From: Blastomonas fulva
GTDB taxonomy: Bacteria > Pseudomonadota > Alphaproteobacteria > Sphingomonadales > Sphingomonadaceae
Direction of reading: 5' to 3'
Length of the DNA: 64,000 bases
Assembly (NCBI RefSeq): GCF_003431825.1
Contig: NZ_CP020083.1
Location: 2,270,501 to 2,334,500 of the forward strand
Shown: piece after piece, positions 52,375-60,309 of the stretch
Position numbering within the stretch: the stretch's first letter is position 1
Layout of the letters: every line of letters starts with the position of its first letter
Program-made: the position numbers and the translations under genes
The notes under the pieces: generated by a model
The model's input: the letters and a program-made list of their open reading frames with translations, nothing else
What the model was told of the DNA's origin: nothing
Database searches by the model: none

Positions 52375-54552
52375 ATGAAACTGGGAAAGCTGGCGGGCTT
52401 CGTGCTTGCGACATTGTGGGTGGGCCCGGCTCTTGCGCAGGCTTCGGCGGCGGATCTGGCAGCAGACGCGGCGGAAGAGCCATCGCCTGCGGAGGAGGCT
52501 GATATCGTGGTCACTGCAGCGCGCACGGTGCTGCCGCCCAGCGCCTTGCCTTTGACAATCGATATCATCGGCAAGGAAGCGCTTGACCAGCAGATCATCC
52601 TGTCAGGGTCGATCACCGATGCCGTTGCGGCACTGACGCCGTCCTTCTCGCCCACGCGTGGCAAGCTGTCGGGGGCAGGGGAGACGCTGCGCGGCCGTTC
52701 GCCGCTCTATGCGATCAACGGCATTCCTCAGTCCACCCCGCTGCGCGATGGCAGCCGCGACGGCTTCACCATCGATGGCTTTTTCGTCGACCGGGTCGAG
52801 CTGATCTATGGTTCCAACGCGCTGCAGGGGATTGGCGGCACCGGTGGCATCGTCAACCAGGTGACCGTGGGCGCGCCCATGCTGGAGGGAGTTTCCGGCA
52901 GGGTGTTGTTGCAGGGTTCAGCCGATGGCGATGTCCGTTCGGACGGGTTCGGCGCCAAGGCGGCGGGGCTTGTGCAGTACAAGGCGGACCGCTTCGATGC
53001 CACCGTGGGTGCGTCCTACGAACGGCGCGGCGTGTTCTTTGATGCGCGCGGCCGCCGCATCGGCCTCAACCTCACCCAAGGCGAGACACAGACCTCCGAT
53101 GCGGTCTCGCTGTTCGGGCGCTTCGGCTATGCGCTTTCCCCGACCGCGCGACTCGACCTGATGGCCAGCCGCTACGAGCTCAAGGGCGATGGCGAGTTCG
53201 TCGCGGTGCCGGGCAACCGGCTGACCGGCGTGCCCACCACTGCGGCGCGCGGCACGCCGCCGGGCATACCCGCCGCGAACCGCACCGAAAGCGTTGCGCT
53301 GTCGCTGACCGATACCGATCTTGGCGGCGGCAATTTCGTGAGCCAGATCTTCTTCAACCGCAGCCGCGACACGTTTGGCGGAGAGCTCGGCCCGATCGCG
53401 GCCTTTCAGGATGTCCGCATTGCCCCGGTCGGCACGCTGTTCGACCAGTCGCAGAACCGCTCGCGCAAGCTGGGCGGCAAGATCAGCTATGAACGCGCAG
53501 TCCCGGGCTTCGAAGACCTGACCGCGATCGTCGGGTTCGACGCGCTGTTCGATACCACCGAACAGCGGCTGATCGCCACCAACCGCGTCTGGGTGCCACC
53601 CACCGAGTTCCGCAGCCTCGCGCCGTTTGCGCAGGCCAATCTCAAGCTGTTCGACGGGCTGGTCCGGCTGGCGGGTGGTGCGCGCTGGGAAAATGTCGAG
53701 ATCAAGATTGACGATTACACCACGCTCGCCACCACCACCAACCCGCGCGGCGGAGTGCTGGTCTCCGGCGGCAGCCCCAAGTTCGACGATGTGCTGCTCA
53801 ACGGCGGGGTGATCGTCGAACCGGCGCAGGGAATCCGCTTCTACGCCAGCTATGCCGAGGGCTTTACTGTTCCAGATGTCGGCCGCATCACCCGCGCGAT
53901 CGGCGCGCCGGGGGTCGATCTCGACAACTTCCTCGATATCAGCCCGATCATCTCGAACAACCGCGAGATCGGCGCCGAGGTGAAGCGCGGGCCGGTGGAT
54001 GCCAGCGTCACCTATTTCTGGTCTACGAGCTCGCGCGGGCAGCTGCTCGTCGCCCGGCCTGACGGGATATTCGACGTGCAGCGCCAGCGCGTCGAGATCG
54101 AGGGGCTCGAGCTCAATCTGGGCGTGGCGATGCCGATCGATGGTCTGCGCCTTTCCGCCGGCTATGCTCATATCCTGGGCCGCAGCGATACCAATGCCGA
54201 CGACCGGGTCGATACCGATCTGGATGGTACGAACATCTCGCCCGACCGCCTCAATCTGGCCGCCAGCTTCGACCGGGGCAGGGTATCGGCACGGGTGCAG
54301 ACCCAAGTCTATTTCTCGCGGACCTTTGACGGGCTGGTGCGCGATCCGCGCAACGACTTCGGCGGCTATACGCTCACCGATGCCTATCTGGGCTATCAGG
54401 TAGGCCCAGGCCGCATCATCCTGAGCGCGCAGAACATCTTCAACCGCCAGTATATCGATTACAACAGCGATGTCCGGTTGCCGACCGACAACCTGTCGTT
54501 CTTTGCCGGGCGCGGCCGCAATATGACGCTGGCCTGGGACATGCGCTTCTGA
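52375..54552 (+). CDS. TonB-dependent siderophore-type receptor
   Basis: A 725-residue TonB-dependent receptor with signal peptide LAGFVLATLWVGPALAQA. The plug has EADIVVTAARTVLPPSALPLTIDIIGKEALDQQ and GETLRGRSPLYAINGIPQSTPLRDGSRDGFTIDGFFVDRVELIYGSNALQGIGGTGGIVNQV. The barrel ends MTLAWDMRF. It resembles ferric-siderophore receptors, in agreement with the Fur-like site and the PepSY protein gene that overlaps its stop (TGATG). The exact ligand is unknown. Confidence 0.93.
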   Translation: MKLGKLAGFVLATLWVGPALAQASAADLAADAAEEPSPAEEADIVVTAARTVLPPSALPLTIDIIGKEALDQQIILSGSITDAVAALTPSFSPTRGKLSGAGETLRGRSPLYAINGIPQSTPLRDGSRDGFTIDGFFVDRVELIYGSNALQGIGGTGGIVNQVTVGAPMLEGVSGRVLLQGSADGDVRSDGFGAKAAGLVQYKADRFDATVGASYERRGVFFDARGRRIGLNLTQGETQTSDAVSLFGRFGYALSPTARLDLMASRYELKGDGEFVAVPGNRLTGVPTTAARGTPPGIPAANRTESVALSLTDTDLGGGNFVSQIFFNRSRDTFGGELGPIAAFQDVRIAPVGTLFDQSQNRSRKLGGKISYERAVPGFEDLTAIVGFDALFDTTEQRLIATNRVWVPPTEFRSLAPFAQANLKLFDGLVRLAGGARWENVEIKIDDYTTLATTTNPRGGVLVSGGSPKFDDVLLNGGVIVEPAQGIRFYASYAEGFTVPDVGRITRAIGAPGVDLDNFLDISPIISNNREIGAEVKRGPVDASVTYFWSTSSRGQLLVARPDGIFDVQRQRVEIEGLELNLGVAMPIDGLRLSAGYAHILGRSDTNADDRVDTDLDGTNISPDRLNLAASFDRGRVSARVQTQVYFSRTFDGLVRDPRNDFGGYTLTDAYLGYQVGPGRIILSAQNIFNRQYIDYNSDVRLPTDNLSFFAGRGRNMTLAWDMRF

Positions 54553-55640
54553 TGCGGCAGCTGGACTGGCTTCACCGCTGGACCGGCGGGCTCATCGGGC
54601 TTGTGCTCGCGATGCTGGGTCTGAGCGGCACGGTGCTGCTGCACCGCGACGCCTGGATCATGCTGCCCCATGCGCATGACACGCAGGTTGCCGACAACGC
54701 CGCGGTCGTGGGCGCGCTCGAGGCGATCATGGCAGACCCGCATTCGCGCCCCGGCAGCGTGCTGTTCGCCACCCAAAGCCTTGGCCTCAACCGGCTGACC
54801 TATGCCGATGGCAGCGGCGCCTATACCGATCAGAGCGGCGCCGTGGTGAGCCGGTGGGACAGCGTGTGGGGACGGCCCGAGCTGTTCCTGTTCGATCTGC
54901 ACCACCATCTGCTCGCCGGAGATACCGGGGAGTGGGTGATCGGGATCGCGGGGCTGTGCGGGCTGTTCTTCGTGCTCAGCGGGCTGGTGCTGTGGTGGCG
55001 CACCCGGCGGACCTTCCGCTTCAGGCTGCTGCCTTCGCGCCTCACGCGCCCGGCGATCCTGTGGCATCACCGGGATATGGGCGTGGTCCTCGCGCCGCTG
55101 CTTCTGCTCACCCTCTTCACCGGCACCAGCATGATCTTCCGCCCGGTGGCAGCCTTGGTGCTGGGTCCGTCTGCGCCCGCCACCATCGGTGCGGCGCTGA
55201 AGGCGCCCGAGTCTGCGGCCACGCCGCTGGCCGACCAACCCGACTGGCGCCAGATCGTGCGCACCGCGCGCCAGCATTTCCCCGATGCCGAAATCCGGCT
55301 GATCAGCCTGCCGAAGCAGGATGGCGGACCGATCACCATGCGGATGAAGCAGCCCGAGGAATGGCTTCCCAACGGCCGCACGATGCTGTGGTTTGCATCC
55401 GATACCAGTCGGCTGATCGAGGCGCGCAACGCGCTGCTGCTGCCCTCGCAGGTGCAATGGTTCAACACCTTCTATCCGCTGCACGCGGCCAAGGTGGGCG
55501 GCTTGCCCTATCGACTCGTGATGACGCTGGTGGGGTTGGCGCTGACGTTGCTGGGATCGCTCACGGTCTGGACCTTCTGGTTCCGCCGCAGGCCATCGAC
55601 TCGCCACGCAGAGTCGCGCCGTCCCGTCACGGTCGAGTAG
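54552..55640 (+). CDS. PepSY-associated membrane protein (iron-regulated)
   Basis: A 362-residue inner-membrane protein. It starts LHRWTGGLIGLVLAMLGLSGTVLLH, the PepSY-TM signature, with HHHLLAGDTGEWVIGIAGLCGLFFVLSGLVLWWRTRR and WHHRDMGVVLAPLLLLTLFTGTSMIF as further spans, and a final span LVMTLVGLALTLLGSLTVWTFWFRR. PepSY proteins next to siderophore receptors are thought to reduce ferric complexes in the periplasm. It overlaps the receptor by one base, so they are one operon. Confidence 0.9.
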   Translation: MRQLDWLHRWTGGLIGLVLAMLGLSGTVLLHRDAWIMLPHAHDTQVADNAAVVGALEAIMADPHSRPGSVLFATQSLGLNRLTYADGSGAYTDQSGAVVSRWDSVWGRPELFLFDLHHHLLAGDTGEWVIGIAGLCGLFFVLSGLVLWWRTRRTFRFRLLPSRLTRPAILWHHRDMGVVLAPLLLLTLFTGTSMIFRPVAALVLGPSAPATIGAALKAPESAATPLADQPDWRQIVRTARQHFPDAEIRLISLPKQDGGPITMRMKQPEEWLPNGRTMLWFASDTSRLIEARNALLLPSQVQWFNTFYPLHAAKVGGLPYRLVMTLVGLALTLLGSLTVWTFWFRRRPSTRHAESRRPVTVE

Positions 55641-55688
55641 CCAAAGGCGGCAGAAAAACCGCCTTTTCGATCTCAGTTCAGACGTTTA

Positions 55689-55703
55689 TGCAACTGACTT
55701 GCA
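55689..55703. promoter_or_regulatory. TGCAA/TTGCA inverted repeat, Fur-like candidate site
   Basis: TGCAA and TTGCA arms with a five-base centre sit 30 bases upstream of the third oxygenase. The sequence resembles the site near 52311, sharing the TTGCAA end, and resembles alphaproteobacterial Fur targets. It supports joint iron control of the cluster, but it is a guess from pattern. Confidence 0.3.
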
Positions 55704-55733
55704 ACAGCGGTATTCAGGGTCCATGGAGCAGGG

Positions 55734-56453
55734 ATGACTGCGACCTCATACTGCCTTAACCCTGCCCTGAAACCTCCTCACCTGCGCCAGACCTTCAAGC
55801 GGTTGGGCCGGGTGCGCATTCGCGGCTTCCTCGCCGACGACGCGGCCCGGATGCTGCACCAACTGCTGCGCGATCGCAGCGACTGGATGCAGGTGATCAA
55901 TTCGGGTGAGTTGCTGTATGAACTGAGCCGCGATGTCCGTTCGCATATGGAGCCGACGCGCGCCGCGGCGCTGGATCAGGCGGTCTATGCCGGAGCGCGC
56001 AACGGCTTCCAGTTCCGCTACGAAAGCATTCGCGTCCCCGATGACGCGGTTGCCCGGATGGCCAGCCCCGATCCGCTCACGGCGTTCGCGACGTTCATGT
56101 CGTCGCCTGAGGTGATCGGGTTGCTGCGCGACATCACCGGGATACGCGGCATCCGGTTCGCCGATGCGCAGGCCACCGCCTATTCGCCCGGGGATTTCCT
56201 GACCGAGCACGATGACGCGGTCGAAGGCAAGGGGCGGCTCGCGGCGTTCGTGCTGGGTCTGACCCCGCAATGGCGGCTTGAATGGGGCGGCCAGCTTCTG
56301 TTTCACGGCGAGCAGGGCACGATCAGCCATGGCGAAATGCCCGGCTTCAACACGCTCGATGTCTTTGCAGTTCCCCAGCGGCACAGCGTCTCGGAAGTGA
56401 CTCGCGCCGCGGCCTATCGGCGCTATGCGGTGACCGGCTGGCTGCGGGGCTGA
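55734..56453 (+). CDS. 2OG-Fe(II) oxygenase (prolyl hydroxylase-like), second copy
   Basis: A 239-residue enzyme similar to the oxygenase at 51435-52184. Its core is YSPGDFLTEHDDAVEGKGRLAAFVLGLTPQWRLEWGGQLLFHGEQ with an H-x-D iron site (HDD), followed by FNTLDVFAVPQRHSVSEVTRAAAYRRYAVTGWLRG with the distal His and Arg. It probably uses 2-oxoglutarate and oxygen to hydroxylate a protein, as PiuC-like enzymes near TonB receptors do. GGAG lies 6 bases before ATG 55734. Confidence 0.88.
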   Translation: MTATSYCLNPALKPPHLRQTFKRLGRVRIRGFLADDAARMLHQLLRDRSDWMQVINSGELLYELSRDVRSHMEPTRAAALDQAVYAGARNGFQFRYESIRVPDDAVARMASPDPLTAFATFMSSPEVIGLLRDITGIRGIRFADAQATAYSPGDFLTEHDDAVEGKGRLAAFVLGLTPQWRLEWGGQLLFHGEQGTISHGEMPGFNTLDVFAVPQRHSVSEVTRAAAYRRYAVTGWLRG

Positions 56454-56460
56454 GCGGCCG

Positions 56461-57483
56461 TCACAGGTCGAACAGGCCTTCCTGTGCGCCTTCGGGCGGG
56501 TTGAGGCCAAGATGCTTCCACCCGCGCGCATTGAGGCAGCGGCCGCGCGCGGTGCGGGCGATGAGGCCCAGCTGGATGAGATAGGGCTCGATCACATCCT
56601 CGATCGTGTCGCGCGGCTCGGACAGGCCCGCCGCCAGCGTTTCCACGCCAACAGGGCCGCCGCGATAGATATCGGCGATCATCATCAGATAGCGCCGGTC
56701 CATCGCATCGAGCCCCAGCTTGTCGACCTCAAGCCGGGTGAGGGCTGCGTCCGCTGCCAGCGCATCCACGGTGGGCTGGCCCGCCACATTGGCGAAATCG
56801 CGCACCCGGCGCAGCAGGCGTCCGGCAACGCGCGGCGTTCCGCGTGCGCGGCGGGCAATCTCGGTCGCGCCATCGGCAGCGATTCCCAGCCCCAGCAGGC
56901 GCGCGGCGCGCGTCACCACCGCCTCGAGCTCCCCGACGGTATAGAAACTGAGCCGCACCGGGATGCCGAAACGGTCGCGCAAGGGCGTGGTCAGCAGTCC
57001 CTGCCGGGTCGTAGCTCCGATCAGCGTGAACGCGGGCAGGTCAATCCGTACGCTGCGCGCGCTCGGGCCTTCGCCGATGATCAGATCGAGCGCGCGGTCT
57101 TCCATCGCGGGATAGAGCACTTCCTCGACCACCGGATTGAGACGGTGAATCTCGTCGATGAACAGCACATCGCCTTCTTCAAGGTTGGTGAGCAGTGCCG
57201 CCAGATCGCCCGACTTGGCGATCACTGGGCCCGAGGTTGCACGAAAGCCCACGCCCATCTCGCGCGCGATGATCTGCGCCAGCGTCGTCTTGCCGAGGCC
57301 GGGCGGGCCGAACAGCAGCACATGGTCGAGCGCCTCGGAGCGCCCGCGCGCCGCCTCGATGAACACCCGCAGATTGTCGCGCGCCGCCGCCTGGCCGATA
57401 AACTCGGCCAGCGTCTTGGGACGCAGCGCCGCGTCCTGGTCTTCGGGGATGCGGTCTGGGGTGAGGAGGCGGTCTGTGGTCAT
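56461..57483 (-). CDS. ruvB: Holliday junction branch migration helicase RuvB
   Basis: A 340-residue AAA+ motor. It has [26 protein letters not shown], the Walker [21 protein letters not shown] (about 52-71), [23 protein letters not shown] (Walker B), [19 protein letters not shown] (sensor), and the winged-helix C terminus ([34 protein letters not shown]). It drives branch migration with RuvA. The gene is separated from ruvA by a toxin-antitoxin pair and an exported protein gene, an unusual layout. Confidence 0.97.
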   Translation of the reverse strand: MTTDRLLTPDRIPEDQDAALRPKTLAEFIGQAAARDNLRVFIEAARGRSEALDHVLLFGPPGLGKTTLAQIIAREMGVGFRATSGPVIAKSGDLAALLTNLEEGDVLFIDEIHRLNPVVEEVLYPAMEDRALDLIIGEGPSARSVRIDLPAFTLIGATTRQGLLTTPLRDRFGIPVRLSFYTVGELEAVVTRAARLLGLGIAADGATEIARRARGTPRVAGRLLRRVRDFANVAGQPTVDALAADAALTRLEVDKLGLDAMDRRYLMMIADIYRGGPVGVETLAAGLSEPRDTIEDVIEPYLIQLGLIARTARGRCLNARGWKHLGLNPPEGAQEGLFDL

Positions 57484-57782
57484 TGCTCTGAGGTCATTAT
57501 CCTAGGCACGTCTCTGGCATGGTGCAGAATGCGAACGATCAGAACTTCGTCATCCGCGCTGCGAAAGTAGATGCGATGCGCCTTGTACCCGAAACTGCGT
57601 ATTGCGAAACCCAGATGTTCCTCTGATGTACCGATGAACGGTCTTTCCCTCAGCAGGGTAAAGGTCGCCCGCAAACCGATCAGATATTGGCGGGTGGTGG
57701 CAGCGCCGAATGCCGCCTTGCTGTAAATCCTGATGTCGCGCAGATCGTGCTGCGCAGCCTCAGCAATACGCAGCCTAACCAC
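57480..57782 (-). CDS. ParE/RelE-family toxin
   Basis: A 100-residue toxin. It has [50 protein letters not shown] with the two ParE helices, and [35 protein letters not shown] with the conserved RILH-x-R/M-DVPRIM end typical of ParE (RILH-x-x-MD). It overlaps the antitoxin by eight bases and the ruvB start by four bases. It targets gyrase in the ParE family; here this is inferred. The toxin stop overlaps ruvB, so expression may be coupled. Confidence 0.9.
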   Translation of the reverse strand: MVRLRIAEAAQHDLRDIRIYSKAAFGAATTRQYLIGLRATFTLLRERPFIGTSEEHLGFAIRSFGYKAHRIYFRSADDEVLIVRILHHARDVPRIMTSEQ

Positions 57783-58026
57783 GCAGATCGGGGTCTTCGG
57801 CCATGATTGCGTCGAGAACGTCCTCCGGCTCGCTGTCCATCACCCTGGATTTAAGTCCCTCATCTATCTGTGCCTTCAACCAGGCGCTGTCTTCTGCTGC
57901 CTGTTCCTGATCCCGCCGCAGCAGGTCGAGCACATAGTCGGCTGCATCGGCATACTCACCCAGCGCGACGCGCTCGTCGATCCACTGCTTCAGGGCAGGC
58001 GACACCGATATGGTCATATCCGTCAT
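57775..58026 (-). CDS. ParD-like ribbon-helix-helix antitoxin
   Basis: An 83-residue protein starting MTDMTISVSPALKQWIDERVALGEYADAADYVLDLLRRDQEQ, a ParD ribbon-helix-helix, with a C-terminal tail [24 protein letters not shown] that should bind the toxin. ATG 58026 lies immediately after a promoter (-10 at 58034-58039), so the message may be leaderless; ATG 58017 is the alternative. It forms one operon with the toxin. Confidence 0.88.
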   Translation of the reverse strand: MTDMTISVSPALKQWIDERVALGEYADAADYVLDLLRRDQEQAAEDSAWLKAQIDEGLKSRVMDSEPEDVLDAIMAEDPDLRG

Positions 58027-58033
58027 GGGAAAA

Positions 58034-58062
58034 ATTATAGACGATCGCGGGACCAAGTCCAG
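58034..58062 (-). promoter_or_regulatory. Promoter of the ParDE-like operon, apparently leaderless
   Basis: On the minus strand CTGGAC (58057-58062) and a perfect TATAAT (58034-58039) are separated by 17 bases. The antitoxin ATG begins 7 bases after the -10 hexamer, where transcription would be expected to start. No ribosome site can fit between. Confidence 0.6.
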
Positions 58063-58094
58063 CGATGGCGCTTTATCGCGCCTCCATGGATAGC

Positions 58095-58739
58095 TTAATG
58101 CTGCTCGGGAAGGCCAGACGGTGGCGTCTGCCTTGATTTCTCCATCTCATCTAGATTCCGTCTGATAGCAGCATTGGTTTCATCCAGATTGCGAGCCAGG
58201 GCTTCGGCATCAATCTTGAACGGAACCCATTTGGCGCTGGGATCTAAGGGCCTTGGCTTGCCATACGGTACCTTGCCTCTCGACTGAGATTTTGGGCCAT
58301 TGCTCCAATCTCTGTCTTTGAAGCGTTGGAACAGTAACGGCGTCAACAGGTAGGACCCATCCGGTTGCCGTTTGATATAGCCTGTCACAAATCCGGTCAG
58401 GACGCCACTAGTCGAGACGTGGTCATCAGACCATACTTCTACCCAAGTGTTACACATACTGCCCAATTTTTGCCTGACCTCGATCGTGCTACCTGTTGGG
58501 ATCTTTGAAGAACTTTCGACCGTGACCGCCCGCAAGCCCTGAATTTCTCGATAAGTGGCGGAGTAGAGAGCTTCGACCACGCGGACTTTCAGCATGACGG
58601 CGCAGTCTGGAATGTGTTCCGGGACCTTGTTTACAACAACAGAACGGTACGCCGCAGGCGATGAGCATGCGGAGGCAGGCGTTGCTGTGGCCGCACCCAA
58701 ACCTAGGCTAAAGGTCAACAGCCAAAGCTTGCCAGCCAT
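58095..58739 (-). CDS. Exported hypothetical protein
   Basis: A 214-residue protein with signal peptide KLWLLTFSLGLGAATATPASACSS; the cysteine at the cleavage region could make it a lipoprotein or part of a disulfide. The mature part is beta-rich with VEALYSATYREIQGLRAVTVESSSKIPTGSTIEVRQKLGSMCNTWVEV and GSYLLTPLLFQRFKDRDW; the C terminus is helical and charged. I do not recognise it. Its ATG overlaps the ruvA stop by one base (TGATG), so translation is coupled to ruvA. Its codon use is less GC-rich than its neighbours, suggesting a later arrival. Confidence 0.7.
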   Translation of the reverse strand: MAGKLWLLTFSLGLGAATATPASACSSPAAYRSVVVNKVPEHIPDCAVMLKVRVVEALYSATYREIQGLRAVTVESSSKIPTGSTIEVRQKLGSMCNTWVEVWSDDHVSTSGVLTGFVTGYIKRQPDGSYLLTPLLFQRFKDRDWSNGPKSQSRGKVPYGKPRPLDPSAKWVPFKIDAEALARNLDETNAAIRRNLDEMEKSRQTPPSGLPEQH

Positions 58740-59338
58740 CACCGCGCCGCCTTCTTAAGCGCCAGCCGAACCAGCGCATCGAGGCTCGCGCCGTCGCCCA
58801 GATCCTCTTCCGCCCCCGCCACGGCCCTTGCCGCATCAGCGGGCTTGAAGCCCAGATTCTGCAGCGCCGAGACCGCGTCGGCGGCGTGGTTGCCGACCAA
58901 GGCGGGGATGCCGATGCCGGCAGGACCGAGCGACATCGCACCCATCTTGTCCTTGAGCTCGTTGACGATGCGCAGCGCCAGCTTGGGGCCCACGCCTTGC
59001 GAACGGGCGATCATCGCCTTGTCGCCCTGTGCCACGGCGCGCGCGAGTTCTTCGGGGGTGAGCGCGGACAGGATGGCGAGCGCAACCTTCGATCCCACGC
59101 CCTGCACGCCGGTGAGCAGGCGAAAGCCGTCGCGCTCGCTCGCCGAAGCAAAGCCGATCAGCCGCATGTCGGTTTCGCTCACCTGCATTTCAGTGTGCAA
59201 CACGACCTTGTCGCCCTTGGCGGCCAGACCTGAGAGGGTGCGCGAGGAAGCAAACACCAGATAGCCGACGCCGCCGACATCGATCACCGCGTGATCATGC
59301 CCCATGCTGTCGAGCGTTCCGGTGAGTTTGGCGATCAT
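58739..59338 (-). CDS. ruvA: Holliday junction DNA-binding protein RuvA
   Basis: A 199-residue RuvA. Domain I ([35 protein letters not shown]) is the OB fold, then two helix-hairpin-helix motifs ([21 protein letters not shown] and [21 protein letters not shown], about 70-125), and a C-terminal RuvB-contact domain ([20 protein letters not shown]). It binds four-way junctions and recruits RuvB. ATG 59338 begins the family; the frame is open upstream without homology. Confidence 0.96.
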   Translation of the reverse strand: MIAKLTGTLDSMGHDHAVIDVGGVGYLVFASSRTLSGLAAKGDKVVLHTEMQVSETDMRLIGFASASERDGFRLLTGVQGVGSKVALAILSALTPEELARAVAQGDKAMIARSQGVGPKLALRIVNELKDKMGAMSLGPAGIGIPALVGNHAADAVSALQNLGFKPADAARAVAGAEEDLGDGASLDALVRLALKKAAR

Positions 59339-59375
59339 CTGTTTTCCTTCTCCCCTTGCGCGGGAGAGGAGGGGG

Positions 59376-59858
59376 TTAGCGCAGTTTTTCGTACCCCGCC
59401 AGATGCGCGTGGGTGATCGCCACCGCGAGCGCGTCCGCCGCATCGGGCCCGGCGATCTGCACGCCAGGCAGCAGCCGCTGCACCATCGCGTCGATCTGCG
59501 CCTTTTCGGCAGCGCCAGTGCCGACGATCGCCTTCTTGATCAGCCGCGGCGCATATTCGCCGACGCTCAGGCCCGCCCGCGCGAGTCCTAGTATCAGGCC
59601 CCCGCGCGCCTGAACGAGCTTCAGCGTCGATTGCGGGTTCTTGTTGACGTAGATTTCCTCGATCGCCGCGCTGTCGGGATCATAATCCGTAATGACCGCC
59701 GCCAACGCAGTGTCGAGCTCCAGTAGCCGCGAAGGCAGGGCCGCCTTGGCATTGGTCTTGATCTGGCCGTTGGCGATATGGCTCAGGCGATTGCCCTCCG
59801 ACCGGACCACGCCCCAACCAGTGGTGCCAAGGCCCGGGTCGATGCCTAGGATGATCAT
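59376..59858 (-). CDS. ruvC: Crossover junction endodeoxyribonuclease RuvC
   Basis: A 160-residue resolvase with [18 protein letters not shown] (first catalytic Asp7), [27 protein letters not shown] (catalytic Glu about 68), and [18 protein letters not shown] (final acidic residues, about 136-150). It cuts Holliday junctions after RuvAB migration. Its ribosome site (GGAGGGG) lies within the inverted repeat of the adjacent DUF559 cassette. A 37-base gap separates it from ruvA. Confidence 0.96.
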   Translation of the reverse strand: MIILGIDPGLGTTGWGVVRSEGNRLSHIANGQIKTNAKAALPSRLLELDTALAAVITDYDPDSAAIEEIYVNKNPQSTLKLVQARGGLILGLARAGLSVGEYAPRLIKKAIVGTGAAEKAQIDAMVQRLLPGVQIAGPDAADALAVAITHAHLAGYEKLR

Positions 59859-60263
59859 CTAAAGCCCCTCCCCTTCAGGGGAGGGGTTGGGGTGGGGAAG
59901 CAACTTGCCAGGCCAACGATCTGGGAGGGTGTCCAGCTTTGCCAGGATCAAGTCCAAGACCCCTTCAAGGCTTTGGCTTACTTCATAGTTAGTGAACCGC
60001 ATGGTGAAATATCCAAGTTCAGCCAGAGCGGCACCCCGTTTGGCGTCTCGCACGGCGTCGTGCGTGTCACCGTCAACTTCAACGATCAGCCCTTTCGACG
60101 GGCACAGAAAATCGCAGATAAATGGGCCGATAACGGATTGGCGACGAAATTTGTAGCCGCCCAACTGTGAGCCTTTGAGATATTTCCAGAGGATAATCTC
60201 CAAGGGTGTCGGGTTGTTGCGCAACTCATTTGCGAACAGCGACAAGCGAAGGCTGTTGTCCAT
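59859..60263 (-). CDS. DUF559 (very-short-patch-repair-like) endonuclease, enclosed by inverted repeats
   Basis: A 134-residue protein. It has LSLFANELRNNPTPLEIILWKYLKGSQLGGYKFRRQSVIGPFICDFLCPSKGLIVEVDGDTHD, giving the DUF559/Vsr-like nuclease fold with D-x-x-C and E-V-D-G-x-x-H active-site pattern (about 48-65), followed by RDAKRGAALAELGYFTMRFTNYEV. The C-terminal LPHPNPSPEGEGL is not part of the fold; it is the translation of the left inverted repeat. ATG 60263 uses the right repeat, and TAG touches the left repeat. This shows the gene and the repeats form one unit. Activity on DNA is inferred. Confidence 0.88.
   Translation of the reverse strand: MDNSLRLSLFANELRNNPTPLEIILWKYLKGSQLGGYKFRRQSVIGPFICDFLCPSKGLIVEVDGDTHDAVRDAKRGAALAELGYFTMRFTNYEVSQSLEGVLDLILAKLDTLPDRWPGKLLPHPNPSPEGEGL
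59861..59899. repeat. Left 39-bp inverted repeat of the DUF559 cassette
   Basis: Its minus-strand sequence encodes the last residues of the DUF559 protein and carries the GGAGGGG that serves as ribosome site for ruvC. It contains an inner GCCCCTCCCC/GGGGAGGGG hairpin around TTCA. Confidence 0.85.
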
Positions 60264-60301
60264 TCCCCACCCCAACCCCTCCCCTGAAGGGGAGGGGCTT
60301 T
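60263..60301. repeat. Right 39-bp inverted repeat of the DUF559 cassette
   Basis: This exact reverse complement of the left repeat holds the upstream region of the DUF559 start codon and ends 8 bases from the yebC stop codon. GGGG-rich sequence on the minus strand could act as the ribosome site for the nuclease. Confidence 0.85.
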
Positions 60302-60309
60302 CTTCAAGC

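Larger units (their letters stand above)
59861..60301. mobile_element. Putative DUF559 cassette bounded by 39-bp perfect inverted repeats
   Basis: Positions 59861-59899 and 60263-60301 are perfect reverse complements over 39 bases, checked base by base, and mismatch starts immediately outside on both sides. The only gene between them is the DUF559 nuclease. It lies within an otherwise compact yebC-ruvC-ruvA region. Mobility is inferred; target-site duplications are not obvious. Confidence 0.65.
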
